From Malachius bipustulatus (lineage: Eukaryota > Arthropoda > Insecta > Coleoptera > Melyridae): 64,000 nucleotides of DNA. The stretch's first letter is position 1. Each line of letters starts with the position of its first letter. Position numbers and translations under genes: made by a program. The stretch is taken from contig OU342633.1 of the NCBI GenBank assembly GCA_910589415.1, positions 11,074,858-11,138,857 of the forward strand, written 5' to 3'. Positions 1-11,356 of this stretch are shown here, piece after piece. The notes under the pieces were generated by a model that was not told the DNA's origin, did no database searches, and was given only the letters and a program-made list of their open reading frames with translations.

Positions 1-354
1 AACTGTGAAGTTATCCAGTATACTTTGTTTTGTGACTATCGCCATTTCGTTAGTGTGTGAACTACACAATCCTAGTCTCTTACAAGTACCGTGTAAATCT
101 GTTGTGCCTTTGTTGATTTCAGTCAAACCTTTTGTAATATTAGTCAATTCTTCAAATATAGAAGATCCACCCACACTACTCGAACTACTTTCTGCTGGTG
201 AATTTGTGGGACTCTTAAGAATTCCTCTACCTCTTCCGGCAGAATTTGCCCTGTTCACACATATATAGCAGGTGATTAGATTACAAGAACAACTCTTCAG
301 AGGTCTTCCTCGCCCTCTTCCAAGTGGCCTCTTGGGAGTGTCCCAATTACTCAT
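1..354 (-). CDS. AT-hook/RG-rich protein, partial (runs off left edge)
   Basis: An uninterrupted minus-strand frame of 118 codons starts at an ATG at 354-352 and is still open at position 1, so the C-terminus is missing. Near the N-terminus (residues 13-18) the motif RGRGRP matches an AT-hook, the minor-groove DNA-binding core of chromatin proteins. A second RG run (AGRGRG) lies about 30 residues later, followed by a Ser-rich stretch and a segment that could be helical. A small Cys cluster (SCSCN...CYIC) is also present. I do not recognise the family; a DNA- or RNA-binding role is inference from the motif only. It lies just downstream, on the same strand, of the conserved spliced gene in copy 1, as the RGG-rich gene does in copy 2, but the two proteins do not look alike. 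Confidence 0.5.
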   Translation of the reverse strand, partial: MSNWDTPKRPLGRGRGRPLKSCSCNLITCYICVNRANSAGRGRGILKSPTNSPAESSSSSVGGSSIFEELTNITKGLTEINKGTTDLHGTCKRLGLCSSHTNEMAIVTKQSILDNFTV

Positions 355-1074
355 GAAAGACCAGAAACAATAGTATTGAAAAATACTCTGCTTCTGCAAC
401 AATGATCTGGTCTATCAATGAGATTTATTGAGGTCAGATTATGTCCTTAGCAAATTATTATTTCTTAATTAAGCACCTTCGTGCACCTTAAGCACCCTCG
501 TGTTTGGTGAAGCCGCTGTTCACTACCTACCATATATTACGAAGTCACTTCTTGTGGATATTTAGATACATATACCTTTTTGAATTTATCATACTACATA
601 ATACATACTAGGGACTAATATTCAATATTCGTACCAGTGAGATCTTGATCAGCTGTAGTTTCTTCCATATCAGTAACTAATGCTCTTTTTTTGTTGGTAG
701 TCAACAATCCAATTTTTCGAAAATCTCTTCTGAGATTATAATATTTCTGGAATAGTTTACCATTGCCAGCTTTTCTCCATCGACCCATGTGATCCTTGTG
801 TAAAGAATAAGAAAAATATATTTCCTAACAAAAATGAGAAAAAATATTAATGGAAGATGGTATTTCACTATGTTATAATTAACGAACCTTGACTTCAGTG
901 GAAAAAATACCCACGATTGCTTCTGCTAACATTTGAAATCTTCCAACTGGTATTCTAAAAGTATAAAAAAACGATAAGTAATAATGGAACGATTTCCAAA
1001 TCAAAACCCTACATGCCTTTCATCAAGATTTTGTTCCAATTCATTTTCAATGATTAGTGTAACCAACTTGTCTC

Positions 1075-1115
<41 letters not shown>

Positions 1116-1423
1116 CTCTTTATTGTACCATTAAATTCAACAATCATTGATTAGTACAATAGCGTTGTAAGCGATGATAATAATTCACAAAACAAAGAAC
1201 AAACCGCAGTAGTACACATAAATTCGCCTGCATAATCAAAAGGTCATACGCAAGCGATTGGCATTATAACACATTGATCACAATCACAAATGCATCAGAG
1301 AAAATTGAAAATTGAGAAGAACAAATAAAGGAAAATTTCCAGAATCTAATGCTAGTCATTGTATACACTACATTGTCGTTTACAATTATACATATCCTAG
1401 TGACAAGGTGCTAGGTTAATGAA

Positions 1424-4400
1424 TCAATAAGGGTGTGGAGGAAGGGGGGAGGAAGACAGAATATCCATGGTAGAATAGGGTTCCAGGTCTGTGAGATAAC
1501 TTCGGAGATGTGCCTTGAACTGAGAGAATCCAAAGGTTGCGGGGTCTATCCTGAAGTGATTAAGGAATTTTATGGCCGTGTACGTGAATGTCCTTTCGGT
1601 GGAAGTGAGATGGTGAGTTGGTAGTTTGAAAAGATTAAGCCTGGTCTGATAATGGTGTGTGAATCGGAAACGATCAAGTTTGGCTTGATGTTTGTAAATC
1701 AGTTTGAGAAGAGAGAAGACATAAACAGCAGGCAACGTGAGGAGACCGAGACGCCTGAAGTGACCCTTACAGGACTGATCTATGGACAAGCCTGCCAGTA
1801 TCCTGATAGCTCTCTTCTGCAGAAGAAAAACTCTGCGTAAAGAACTCTGTGATCCGCCCCATACGGCCAGGCCATAGGAGATGTGACTGTAAAAATGTCC
1901 GTAGTATGCGGAGAGAAGAACGTCATGAGACACAGTGTGTTGGAGTTGTTTCAGAAGGAAGCAGGAGCTAGCAAGGCGTCGGCACAAGTGGTCAGTGTGA
2001 GTCAGCCAGTTCAAGTTTTGATCGATGTAAAAGCCCAAGAATTTCACAACCCGCGTAGGAGAGATCTCAGTACTAACGGTTGGGATGGGCGGTAAAGGAG
2101 GAAGGCGAGAACGGCAAGAATGGAAGTCAATCAACTCGGTTTTTGTTAAATTCAGTCTTAGTTTATTTTCTCTAAGCCATAAAGATGCTGCTTCTAATGG
2201 AAGTTTAGTTGATTTTATTATTTCAGTGAGGTCGTTTGTTTTCAACCTGATGAGGATGGTTGTATCGTCTGCATAATTAACACATAGAGAGGTGGGGGAA
2301 GAAATTGAGGAGCCCAAATCGTTAATGAAAATAAGGAAAAGAAGCGGGCCGAGTACGCTACCCTGGGGTACTCCTGAGAAGATTGGAGCAAAGTGGGATC
2401 TCACAAATCGACCATCAGACGCAGGGAGCTGTACCGCCTGGGTTCTTTCCCGTAAGTAGCTGGTAAACCACTTTAGGGGCAATCCGCGAACACCAATGCT
2501 CTCCAGCTTCCGAAGCAGGCATTCGTGGCACACACTATCGAAAGCCTTGGAAAGGTCCAGAAGCCATCCAGCCGTTCGCATGCCCTCCTCCATGCCCTCA
2601 GAGATGTACTCAGTAAGTTGTATTAGAGCCGTCTCAGTTGATCTGTTCCTCAGGAAACCATGTTGGGAGCGGGAAAGAGTCTCAGTCTTATTTAAGAAGT
2701 CAAGAAGACGCGAGGAAGGGATTCGAGAATTTTATCAAACACGGATAGTAAGCTGATTGGTCTGTAGTTGTCTGGGTCTTTGACGTCGCCCTTCTTGTAA
2801 ATGGGTTTAACCACGGCTGTCTTGAGTTTATCGGGGAATACGCCGGTCTCAAAGGAGTTGTTATAAATTTCCGATAAGGGTTGCGCAAGTTCAGATATAC
2901 AATACTTCGCAATGAAGGAAGGAATCTCGTCTAGACCTGACGACTTTTTGTTTTTAAATCTGGATGCTAGCCTTATAATTTCGCCAGGTGATGTAGGGTA
3001 CAACATGAAAGATGACGAAGAGACGACAACAGGCACAGTGGATCCGTGAGTGTGGCTGACGGTGGGAGAGTTGTTTGAAAGAAATACGCTGTTGAGTATC
3101 TCAGCAATTTCTCCAGGATCCGTCTTGACTGAGTTTTGACAATTAAGTTCCTCGATCTTCCGAGACTTGCTTGCCGACTGACAATGTTTGTTTATGAGAG
3201 ACCATCCAGATTTAATTGGATTTTCGGATTCGCTGATATATATGTCATTGCGACGTCTGGTCTCGCGTCTCACCAAATACCCGAACTTTCGCTTAAGGCT
3301 GGCTAACTGGCACTTGAACTGCTCGTTGGATGTATTTTTCAGTTCATTTAGGAAATTTATTCTGTCATAAAGTTGACGTATTTCTGGGGTAAGCCATCGA
3401 GGTCTGGTAAGCCCAGAATCACGAATTCGTGATTTTCTGAGAGGAAAATACCAGTCAAAATAATAAGAGTGTTAGCGAAGCAGGAGTATTTGGAATTGGT
3501 ATCGGGGGCATCCAGAAGATCCTGCCAGTCAACGTTTAGCAGCTCGTTTTGAAACTGAGCGAGGAGCAGGGGGTCATTTATGTCCCTCTTCCATCTCACC
3601 ACGGGATTACTGCCGCTTCCGTGGGCACCGGCCGAGTCCGGAAGTCGAAGCGTAGCATGAAGTGCGTGGTGGTCAGAAATAAACGTAGGTATTGTGTTGC
3701 TGCAGAATAGTCTTAGTACTCCAGAAATTGCAATATTATCAATGCAAGTTGCGGAGGTATTAGTGACCCTAGTCGGACTGCTGATGCATAGTTGGAAGCC
3801 ATGTGAAGATAGAATCTCGGTCAGACTAGAGGTGCTAGGGTTGTCACAGAGAACATCAATATTGAAGTCTGCGGCAAGAACTACGTTATTTGAGAATCGG
3901 GAAGCCGCTTCAAGTAATTCGTCTAGATGATGAAGGAAATCCTTTACAGGACAAGTAGGGGAGCGATATACAGACAGAATCAAAACCTTTAGTGTTTGTA
4001 ATTTAATTTCGGATGCCGAGATCTCACAGAGAAGAGGTTGCGACAGGGAACAAAGACGCTGAACGATTCGGCTCTCAATATCACACCTGACATAAACCGC
4101 TGAGCCTCCACGCTCCGCAGCTGACTGTCTGCAGAAAAAAGAGGAGAGGTTGTAATTATCGATTTTGATCCTCTGTATATTTTCGGATGTTAGAAAGTGT
4201 TCATTCAGGCAAATAAGCTCTGGAAATCCCAGATCAAGAATCATGACACTCAGACCATTCAAAGAGTTATTTAAGGATTGAATGTTGATGTGTAACACCC
4301 GGATTTCGTGTCTATAATTAAGAGAAGAGGAGGGGAGTGATTGAAGAGAAGTAAGATCAGTCCTATTGGGATCCTTTTTGACATGAGAGCTGGAAATGGG

Positions 4401-4463
4401 GTGGTGAAGGACAGGGGACGGAGGGGGTGTTTCACAGGAGGATTCTTGCTCCTGACGCGTCAC
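1424..4463 (-). pseudogene. LINE 1 ORF2, endonuclease plus reverse transcriptase, two frameshifts
   Basis: The product by family nicks target DNA (APE-type endonuclease) and copies element RNA (target-primed reverse transcription). Endonuclease motifs at 4463-3470: HINIQSL, LNEHFL, RGGSAVYV, YRSPT, ADFNID (GDFN is usual), SDHHAL. The first frameshift is near 3465, where the frame continues as WYFPLRKSRIRDSG. RT motifs in the second part (3440-2725): FKNKKSSGLDEIPS, KGDVKDPDNYRPISLLS. The second frameshift is near 2725 (one base short after KILE). The third part (2720-1424) carries LDLSKAFDSV, SGVPQGSVLGPLLF, the catalytic YADDTT and a thumb and C-terminus to a natural stop. A protein split over three frames cannot act as one enzyme, so this copy is dead although all domains are present. 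Confidence 0.9.
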
Positions 4464-5854
4464 TTTTTGTGAAAAGGGGTACTATATAACCTTTGGTTTT
4501 CTCTGGCCTTCATGAGATGGTTCGTGTTTTCCGTAGATAGGTGGGATCTAAGGGCCTTTAAATCATCTTCAGCGTCCGATTCAGTTAGTCCATAGCTCTC
4601 GTAAAACCTTTTGTAATATATTAGCAGGTCGTTTCTTTCTGTGGGGAAACCTTCAGAGGCTAGGAGTAGTCTGACACTGTTTTTTGTCTCACCATGAAGG
4701 CATGTTGATTCTGGTCCGTCATAAAGGTAGGCCAAATATAGACGGATATTACGGAAGAACTCAGGCTGACGCAGTCTGGAGAGTAGAAAAATTCCCTCAG
4801 TTTCGGCAGACGTTTTTGTTAGTCTCGCCAGAGGGGGCCAAATAGCGTTGAGCCATGATGGAGATTCAGGGGTGTTTTGACGTTCGGGCATGAGGTTCTT
4901 CCTAGGTTGCTCTGGCTCCTCCATAGACTGTTCAGCCAGGCACTTTTTAGAGCCGGGTGAGGGTTTCTGGATTTCTTGCTCAGTCGTCGGTTGATCGGGC
5001 GTTAACTTTACAGCGGAGGTCGGTTCAGCGGACTTCAGATTACTCCTCAAGTTCTGCTCATATTGTTCTGCTGTGTTGGAAGACTGCTCAGCGACGAAAT
5101 TTCCATAGCTGTTTTTTGATTTTTGAGGAGACTGCGTAGGATTTCCTGTACTACCAGAATCGCACAACGTTTGATCCCTCTTAGGTGATAGTGCTGAGGA
5201 ATGCGGAATGCAAAAAGACGGAGTTTGCATAGGCAGATTGGAATTTAGGTTTTTATTTCCAGCAGAATCAGAAAAAAACCTGCGAGCGTAGATGTTGTGT
5301 GGCCAAAACTTCGGGTCCAATAGTATGTCAGCTTTATTGTTGCAGATGCCTATTTTATAGTTTTTGAATCGTTGGTTTTCGAATGATGATGAAAGAGATT
5401 CGATTCTTGTAAATTCTGACTCATTTAACTTAAATTTTATATATTTGATGATGGCCTGCTTACTGAATGAAATCGGCACATTTCCAATATGGATGTACTG
5501 ATATCGTTTTTTGGAATTCGAATAATCATCTGCTTTCTTCGTCATTTTATTGAGGATTGTCTGATGAGTGTCGGTTTCAGTATTAGATTGAACTGAAGAT
5601 GGATGGTGTAGAGAAATGTCCAAGTCAGCGGTTTGAGTTCCGGTATGACAGGTGAATATTGTATTTTTGTCTGTATTTTTTGAAGAGCTCTGTAGGCTTT
5701 CTATACCTTTGGTTATTGAAGTCATGTTGGAGTAGATGGCATTGACCTCTTTCTGCACCTTCATCATGGAACTTTCTATCTGCCTTGTCGCTGGATCATA
5801 AATTTCGACCCTTACGGACGTGTCTTCATCTTCACTTTTATAGAATATGGACAT
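4460..5854 (-). CDS. LINE 1 ORF1, gag-like RNA-binding protein
   Basis: About 464 residues from the first in-element Met (codon 5854-5852). The reading frame stays open up to an ATG at 5932, but those first codons lie in target DNA outside the element, so 5854 is the better start. Residues about 115-200 form an RRM-like region ending in the motif FWPHNIYARRF, which in CR1/Jockey-type ORF1 proteins marks the end of the nucleic-acid-binding fold. The middle is rich in Gln, Ser, Pro and Glu and looks disordered. It overlaps ORF2 by the four bases ATGA (4463-4460), a typical termination-reinitiation arrangement. The role, by family, is to bind and package the element RNA in the ribonucleoprotein. 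Confidence 0.8.
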   Translation of the reverse strand: MSIFYKSEDEDTSVRVEIYDPATRQIESSMMKVQKEVNAIYSNMTSITKGIESLQSSSKNTDKNTIFTCHTGTQTADLDISLHHPSSVQSNTETDTHQTILNKMTKKADDYSNSKKRYQYIHIGNVPISFSKQAIIKYIKFKLNESEFTRIESLSSSFENQRFKNYKIGICNNKADILLDPKFWPHNIYARRFFSDSAGNKNLNSNLPMQTPSFCIPHSSALSPKRDQTLCDSGSTGNPTQSPQKSKNSYGNFVAEQSSNTAEQYEQNLRSNLKSAEPTSAVKLTPDQPTTEQEIQKPSPGSKKCLAEQSMEEPEQPRKNLMPERQNTPESPSWLNAIWPPLARLTKTSAETEGIFLLSRLRQPEFFRNIRLYLAYLYDGPESTCLHGETKNSVRLLLASEGFPTERNDLLIYYKRFYESYGLTESDAEDDLKALRSHLSTENTNHLMKARENQRLYSTPFHKK

Positions 5855-6435
5855 GATGGTTGATACTTCCGACTGTATTCGGGTTAGCGTGGTGCGTGGT
5901 AATGTCTTCTTGAAATTTTTTATGGGTCTCATAATAGGATAAAATCATCTTGCCATTGGTTCTAGAATCTAGAAGTTCTTGCAGATTTGTTTCTGTTACG
6001 ATTCAGTCTTACTTGCTCGGAATGTTTTGGGGTGATTTGGAAACTTTAGACCTGGACCAAGTTTGAATTAATGGAACTGGCGACTGGCCTCAATAGAATA
6101 GTTGGCCTCTACAAATTCGTACAAAATTCAGTTAGACAGGGTGATTTTTAATTAGTTGTAAATAATTTACACAAGTGTTCAGCATGACATTTGAAACAAA
6201 GAATGGTAAAGGTTAGCCTACATTTGTTTTTGTTTTTAATTTAAAGTAATACAGAGGTGTCAACAGGAGCATTAAAAATTTCAAATTTTTGAAGAAATTT
6301 CTTTCTGATTCCAAGTTTTGGAATTAATTCTTTGATATCTTCTTTTCACAAAGCACAGAATATTTCCATGTCAATTTCATTCCCTGACAAATTACAAAAT
6401 ATTTACAATACAATAATATTAAGTAGATGTACCTT

Positions 6436-6437
<2 letters not shown>

Positions 6438-6466
<29 letters not shown>

Positions 6467-9399
6467 GATACACCATCATACAGCCAAAAGGCCAAATTAA
6501 GATGGGAAAAGTATACATAGGTGAGAACAAAAATACAATAGTTAAATTACAACAGATAAATACAGTAAATATGTACAGGAGGTACAAAGCTAATAAGATT
6601 CGGATGAATCTAGAGCTTTACAGAAATGTTTGATTTCACTAACGCTGGTATGAAATATATCCAGAGAACCCTGAACGCGGGCGTAGTTGTTGCAGAGTTG
6701 GTGTAGGGGAGAAGTAATTAGAACACAAGTTCGTGGAATTGGCAGCCAAAATGTGTTGGGGTGCCGTGCTCCAAGTCTTGGTATTTTAAGGTTTATCCAA
6801 GAGAGTAAATTAGGACAATCGACACTGCCATTAATAAGCTTGAAGAGAAATATGAGGGCAAGAGTGTTACGTCGCTCTTCAAGACTGATTTGACCGAATC
6901 TCTGAAGCAATAAACTTTCCTGACATCCGATCTCTGGATAGCTACCATCTACACGAAAGGAGAGGTATTTTAAAAATTTCCTAAGTATACGTTCAATGGT
7001 TCCGATTGAACCAAGTGAACCAAGGGTAGCAGGAGACCATACAATACAATAGAACAGTATTCAAGCATTGGTCAAACCAATGAGTTAAATAGAGTGACCA
7101 TAGTATTGTAGTCGGAAAACTCTCTGGAGTTGTGGATAATAAATCCGAGGGATTTAAGAGCTCTCGAAGTCACATGCTCAATATGTGGTTTAAACGACAG
7201 TGAGGAGGTAAATGTAACCCCGAGATCAGTTACTTGATTTGTACGAGGAATAGGGGATGTATTTATCTCGTAAGGATACAAAAAAGGTGTTTTGTTACGA
7301 GTGTAGATGACCACGGTACATTTGGAAACATTCAGATCCATTCCATTACGTGTGCACCATTCGGAGAATCTCCCCAGATCCTCCTGCAATAGGAGAGCAT
7401 CTGCCATAGAGCGAATCTGCGAATATATTTTCATGTCGTCAGCGTATAGCAGGTGCTTAACCCTGAACACATCAGCGACATCATCGATAAAGACCGAGAA
7501 TAGTAGAGGGCCGAGTACAGAGCCTTGCGGGACACCGGAGGGAGAGTTCAGCAACCTAGACTTATGACCAGCGAGCTCAACGTACTGGGAACGATCTTGC
7601 AGATAACATCGTATTAATGAAATCAGGTGGGGAGGTAGGCCGTACCGCCCCAATTTCTTTACAAGAAGTTGGTGATTCAATCGATCGAAAGCCTTGCTGA
7701 AATCTGTATAGATTACATCCACTTGGATACCCTCATCCATAGATTTTGACAGGAATTGTGTGATGACTGCTAGATTCGTTGTCGTGGATCTACCTTTTAA
7801 GAAACCGTGCTGATTATGGGAAAGTCTATGAGAAATGTGCTTTATTATCAGATCGTGAATTGTAAATTCGAAGAGTTTGGATATCGTACTCAGCAAGGCA
7901 ATCGGGCGATAATTCGCAACATCCCCTCTATCTCCTTTTTTGAAGACAGGAGTAATTCTAGCAATTTTCCACTGACCCGGAAAGCATGATGTAGTGAGTA
8001 TCAGGTTGAATATATGTAAAATGGGAACGATTAACAAAGGGAAGCAGTCTTTCAAAAAGAATCCAGGAATGTTATCAGCCCCTGTGGAGATGCTAGGTTT
8101 CAATCTACGGACAGCTTGTCTTAAGTTATCCTCGGTGAATCTAGAGGGAAGCGACAGAGTAAACGAGTCCTCCTCAGAAACAGTTGAGGAGCCGCAGTCC
8201 AGGGTTGAAGTCTTTATGAAACTCTCATTGAAAAACGATTGGAATGCATCAACAATTTCCTGTTGGGACGAGAGTGATTTGTTATTGTGACTGATATTAG
8301 AGGAAACAGTGGAGGTTTTAGATCGGTTGCTTATGTAGGTCCAAAACTTATTTGGATTTCTATTAAGATCACTCTCGGTCCTCCTGACAAACAGCTGGTG
8401 ACTCAAACTGATGTCATCCTTCAATTGCTTACGCTGTTGCTGAAAAAGGTGATAGAACTTGCTGTTACCGGAGGATTTGTATTTTCGTAGATAAGAGTAC
8501 TTTAGTTTAATACTAGTAATGATTTCTCTGCTAAACCAAGGTGGATACCTGCGTGTTTTCAGAGGTGATGTCCTGGGTATATGGGCATCAAATGCAGAGT
8601 AAATAGCAGAATAAAAATGTTCCAGAGCCTTGGTGGGATCAACGGCCTCTGTTACCGTATTCCAGGACATATTCAAAAGGTGGGAATAGAGCGTTACATA
8701 ATTTCCCCTTTTAAAGTTATAGGAAAGGTGTTTATGATCACCTTGAATAGATTTCGCTGATGATTCGTCATTGCATGTGAGAGATACTACGAGAGATGGA
8801 TGGTGATTGTCTTCGTTAACTGGGAAATCAAGAGATTTGGTAACTCGACAGCTCCGACTGCATAGGACCAGGTCTAAAATCCTGGAATACTTGTTAAGTA
8901 CAAAATTATACTGAGATAGGCCTAAAAGATCCATGAAGTTTTGCAACCTCGTGATGGTTAGATCCGAAACACCAGAAGACACAGTCACATATTTAGGAAA
9001 GTTAAAGTCTCCGATAATCAACACATCATGAGGCTCATAAGTCAGGTACACCGACTCAAGAGCCTCGAACAATACAGAAATTTGATCAGTTGCTATGAAG
9101 GGGGCGATATAGAGAACAATTATACAGATGGGACGTGAGACCTCTGTCCAAATCTCAGCACCAACGATGTTAATAGCAGAAATGGTATCAAACAACGGAC
9201 TTAACTTATTCAGCCCGAGCTGCCGGACCTTAAGTTTATTATTGACAGCAAGTAGCACTCCTCCACCACGAGTCCTGTGCGTGGCATCATATGATCTATC
9301 CTGCCTAAAAACAGTAAAGTCAGGTGGAAACAGTTCGCTACCACTGACTGAACCATTGAGCCAAGTCTCTGTTATCGCGTAAATTGGAAAATTTTGCGA
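6438..9399 (-). mobile_element. 5'-truncated LINE 2 with 8-bp target-site duplication
   Basis: A minus-strand LINE with an (AAAT)n 3' tail, seen as TTTA repeats at 6438-6466. The sequence TACCTTTT is present once in copy 2 (around 46470) and flanks this element on both sides (6430-6437 and 9400-9407). That is an 8-bp target-site duplication. The element begins inside the endonuclease domain, so it was truncated at the 5' end on insertion, as LINEs often are. Confidence 0.9.
6605..9399 (-). pseudogene. LINE 2 ORF2 remnant: endonuclease (partial) and reverse transcriptase
   Basis: The frame is open from the 5' truncation at 9399. It starts within the endonuclease at the motif ITETWLNGS, followed by RGGGVLLAV and GDFNFP. 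The RT region carries FKKGDRGDVANYRPIALLS, YTDFSKAFDRLNH, SGVPQGSVLGPLLF and the catalytic LLYADDMKIY. An in-frame TGA at 7074-7072 (probably from CGA) and a frameshift near 7045 break the thumb. The frame then resumes from about 7040 to the natural stop near 6600. The element is related to, but clearly distinct from, LINE 1. It is non-functional through the missing N-terminus, the stop and the frameshift. Confidence 0.9.
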
Positions 9400-9561
9400 T
9401 ACCTTTTTCCTGATAACTACGTATTTAAATCAGTTCTGAGAATTTTCTTATATTAAATTATTATATTCAATTATCTACACGAAAAAACAATGTTACTTGA
9501 AATTTTTTTCGTTTTTTGACGTTTTCACAAGAAATATTGTATATTTTCTTTGTTTAGATTT

Positions 9562-10298
9562 CAGGATATACACCGTGTTTTATATTAAGTCGGCACTATT
9601 GCTAACTTCGTTATTATTTGACCTAGAAAGTCGGTTAAATTAGCAAACTAGTAGTATTTTTTCTCCTGAATAAAACGATGAAAACAGGATAACAATTGAA
9701 CATCGCGTTTTCGAGATATTTAGAAATACGAACATTTTTTATGGAACACCCTGTATATTTTTAGATGGATCGGTTGCAAATTTTTTTTTAAGGAAAAATG
9801 ACTATGATCCTAAAATAATAAAATTCTACAACACAAACAAGTTCTGTTATTTGTTTATGTAAAATTAAATCCTTTTCAAGGTAACAACTCTTATTTTTAG
9901 TGTATTTTTTATTGAAAAATACACTATTGAGGACGACATAATTTTTTTACCTTACATTACGTTGGTACACTAAACTACAATAATTGTCGCAGCCTACTTT
10001 GGGAGTAATAAAATAATGAATAATTAATGAATTTATTATTTTAGGATCATAGTGCATAAAGACTTTTTCCTTTAAAAAAAATTTGCAACCGATCCATCTA
10101 AAAATATACAGGGTGTTCCATTAAAAAAATTACATTTTTTTTAAATATCTCGAAAACGCGATGTTCAATTGTTTTTCTGCCTTCGCCATTTTATTCAGGA
10201 GAAAAAATACTACTAGTTTGCTAATTTAACCGACTTTCTAGGTTAAATAATAACGAAGTTAGCAATAGTGCCGACTTAATATAAAACACGTTGTATAG
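9562..10298. mobile_element. Large palindromic (foldback) element
   Basis: The left arm (about 9562-9825) is nearly the perfect reverse complement of the right arm (about 10040-10298); the loop is about 210 bases of AT-rich DNA with no evident coding. Both arms contain the insect-repeat phrase ACAGGGTGTTCCAT next to an arm-internal CTCGAAAACGCGATG. TATA lies at both outer ends. The element is absent from copy 2 of the unit. No transposase is present, so it is a non-autonomous MITE-like element. Confidence 0.8.
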
Positions 10299-10799
10299 TC
10301 CAATAAAGTCTAAAAAGTCATACGTATCGATTAAGAATACACATCCTTTTGATAGTTCGATTTATTTTGTTTCATGTACGTGTTTTTATAGTAACCGTCC
10401 AGTTTGTCTAAACACTCCATCCCGCATAAATAAGTATACGTCAACATTGGTTTTGAATGAGAATTAAATGCACAACACAGAGGATAGAATGTCATTACGT
10501 GAATAAATTTTATGTAGTTGTCAGTGGCTCTCAAACTGACGTAAGCGGTTCAATTAAATGTTTGAATGATTCCTTCAATAATTTACGCTCCTTTACAACT
10601 TGACAATTAACTGTTTGACATTTTCTGGTGAAATTAAAAATATTAATTCGGACGGTTAGTGAAACGTCACATCTGACTTTTTAAAGTTAATCCTAGTATA
10701 TACCCTTAATTTATTCCCATAAAATTTACCGTCGATACCTAAAGTTTACCTATTTTCTTATTTTCATCTTGAGGAAATCACACATAGCAAGTTCGATAG

Positions 10800-11062
10800 A
10801 ATAATAATAGGTCGAAATACCGGTAATCCTTCTAAACAGTCTTCCGAGTCTTCCCCTCACTAGCAGTTTTTCAACTCGCGTCACTCTGAAATCCTCCAAA
10901 TTCCAGGTAAGGTTTTATTTCCCCTTAAAATGTCCCTAAAATGAAAAAAACCTACCCTGACCTGACTTACTTTCAGAGCGACACGAGTGGAAAAAGCGCC
11001 GGGTGGGAAGACTAGTGAGGGGAAGCTTCGGAAGACTGTTTAGCAGGAATACCGAAATATAG
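10800..11062. repeat. Imperfect inverted repeat, arms about 95 bp
   Basis: The sequence at 10800-10895 recurs in reverse complement at about 10968-11062 with scattered differences; shared blocks include GGAAGACTGTTTAG and AGTGAGGGGAAG. In copy 2 (46740-46915) only the left arm survives. It abuts the LTR-like sequence at 11071. Confidence 0.7.
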
Positions 11063-11070
11063 GTACGATC

Positions 11071-11356
11071 TGTTGTGAAATAATAAAAAGAAATATGTAT
11101 GAGGGTCCGGAGAGACAACAAGAAAATAAGCGCTAAGTAGTTTATTCAGTGATATGATATTGCGTCGTAGAGTTTCAGGAACAGACTGATCACGTCACGC
11201 TCGCAGCTCACGGCTGCGACGACTGCCTCCGGTACCTCCGCGCTGCCCGCAGCTCACCGCTGGTGTAGGCCAGCGGTATCCAGCAAATCCTGGGCTTCCC
11301 CGGTTGCTAGACGGCGGCTCAGTCCTTGTTCACAATATTTCACAATATTTCTAACA
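11071..11356 (-). repeat. LTR-like sequence, Ty3/gypsy family
   Basis: Read on the minus strand it begins TGTTAGAAATATTG and ends TTATTTCACAACA, with TG...CA ends and a short TGTT/AACA inversion, and contains an AATAAA signal. The final 25 bases recur next to the gypsy pol at 13709-13735, so both probably belong to one family. Copy 2 (46915-47063) keeps a shortened version. GATC precedes it on the left here and follows it on the right in copy 2, which may be the two halves of an old target-site duplication. Confidence 0.65.

Larger units (their letters stand above)
1078..5899 (-). mobile_element. Non-LTR retrotransposon (CR1/Jockey-like), LINE 1
   Basis: The element lies on the minus strand with two ORFs and a (TTA)n 3' tail, seen on the plus strand as TAA repeats at about 1075-1111. 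Its boundaries are fixed by comparison with the uninterrupted copy at 45949: the target TAA is present at 1075-1077 and again at 5900-5902. It is close to full length (4.8 kb) with a very short 5' leader. Two frameshifts in ORF2 make it non-autonomous. It sits in an exon of the duplicated gene. Confidence 0.9.
615..5992 (-). pseudogene. Conserved spliced gene, copy 1, disrupted by LINE
   Basis: Three minus-strand exons can be read: 5992-5900 plus 1077-1017 (split by the LINE), 954-888, and 794-615 ending in TAG. Splice signals: the acceptor CAG lies before 5992, a GC-type donor (AAAG then GCATGT) follows 1017, an AG acceptor lies before 954, a GT donor follows 888, and an AG acceptor lies before 794. 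Removing the LINE and one copy of the TAA target gives 151, 67 and 180 coding bases in one open frame, identical in structure to copy 2. The C-terminal part has a basic patch (motifs GRWRKAG, GKLF, KYYNLRRD) and ends acidic. It resembles a module seen in uncharacterised insect proteins, with a conserved YY..H..L..D.R.KLV helix followed by GKLF.KY.N.R. Function unknown. Copy 1 cannot give the full product because the LINE splits its first visible exon. Confidence 0.75.
524..11356 (-). repeat. Duplicated unit, copy 1 (carries three later insertions)
   Basis: The segments 524-1077, 5900-6437, 9408-9565 and 10695-11356 match 45393-47063 almost base for base and in the same order. The gaps are a LINE at 1078-5899, a second LINE at 6438-9399 and a palindromic element plus about 400 bases at 9562-10694. 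The unit contains a spliced coding segment on the minus strand and ends at the right in an LTR-like sequence. I see no terminal inverted repeat, so it may be a segmental duplication or a degenerate element. Confidence 0.85.

Noticed and set aside
6427..6470. Simple TTTA microsatellite as an independent repeat
   Set aside because: Its position exactly at a LINE 3' end beside the target duplication shows it is the element tail.
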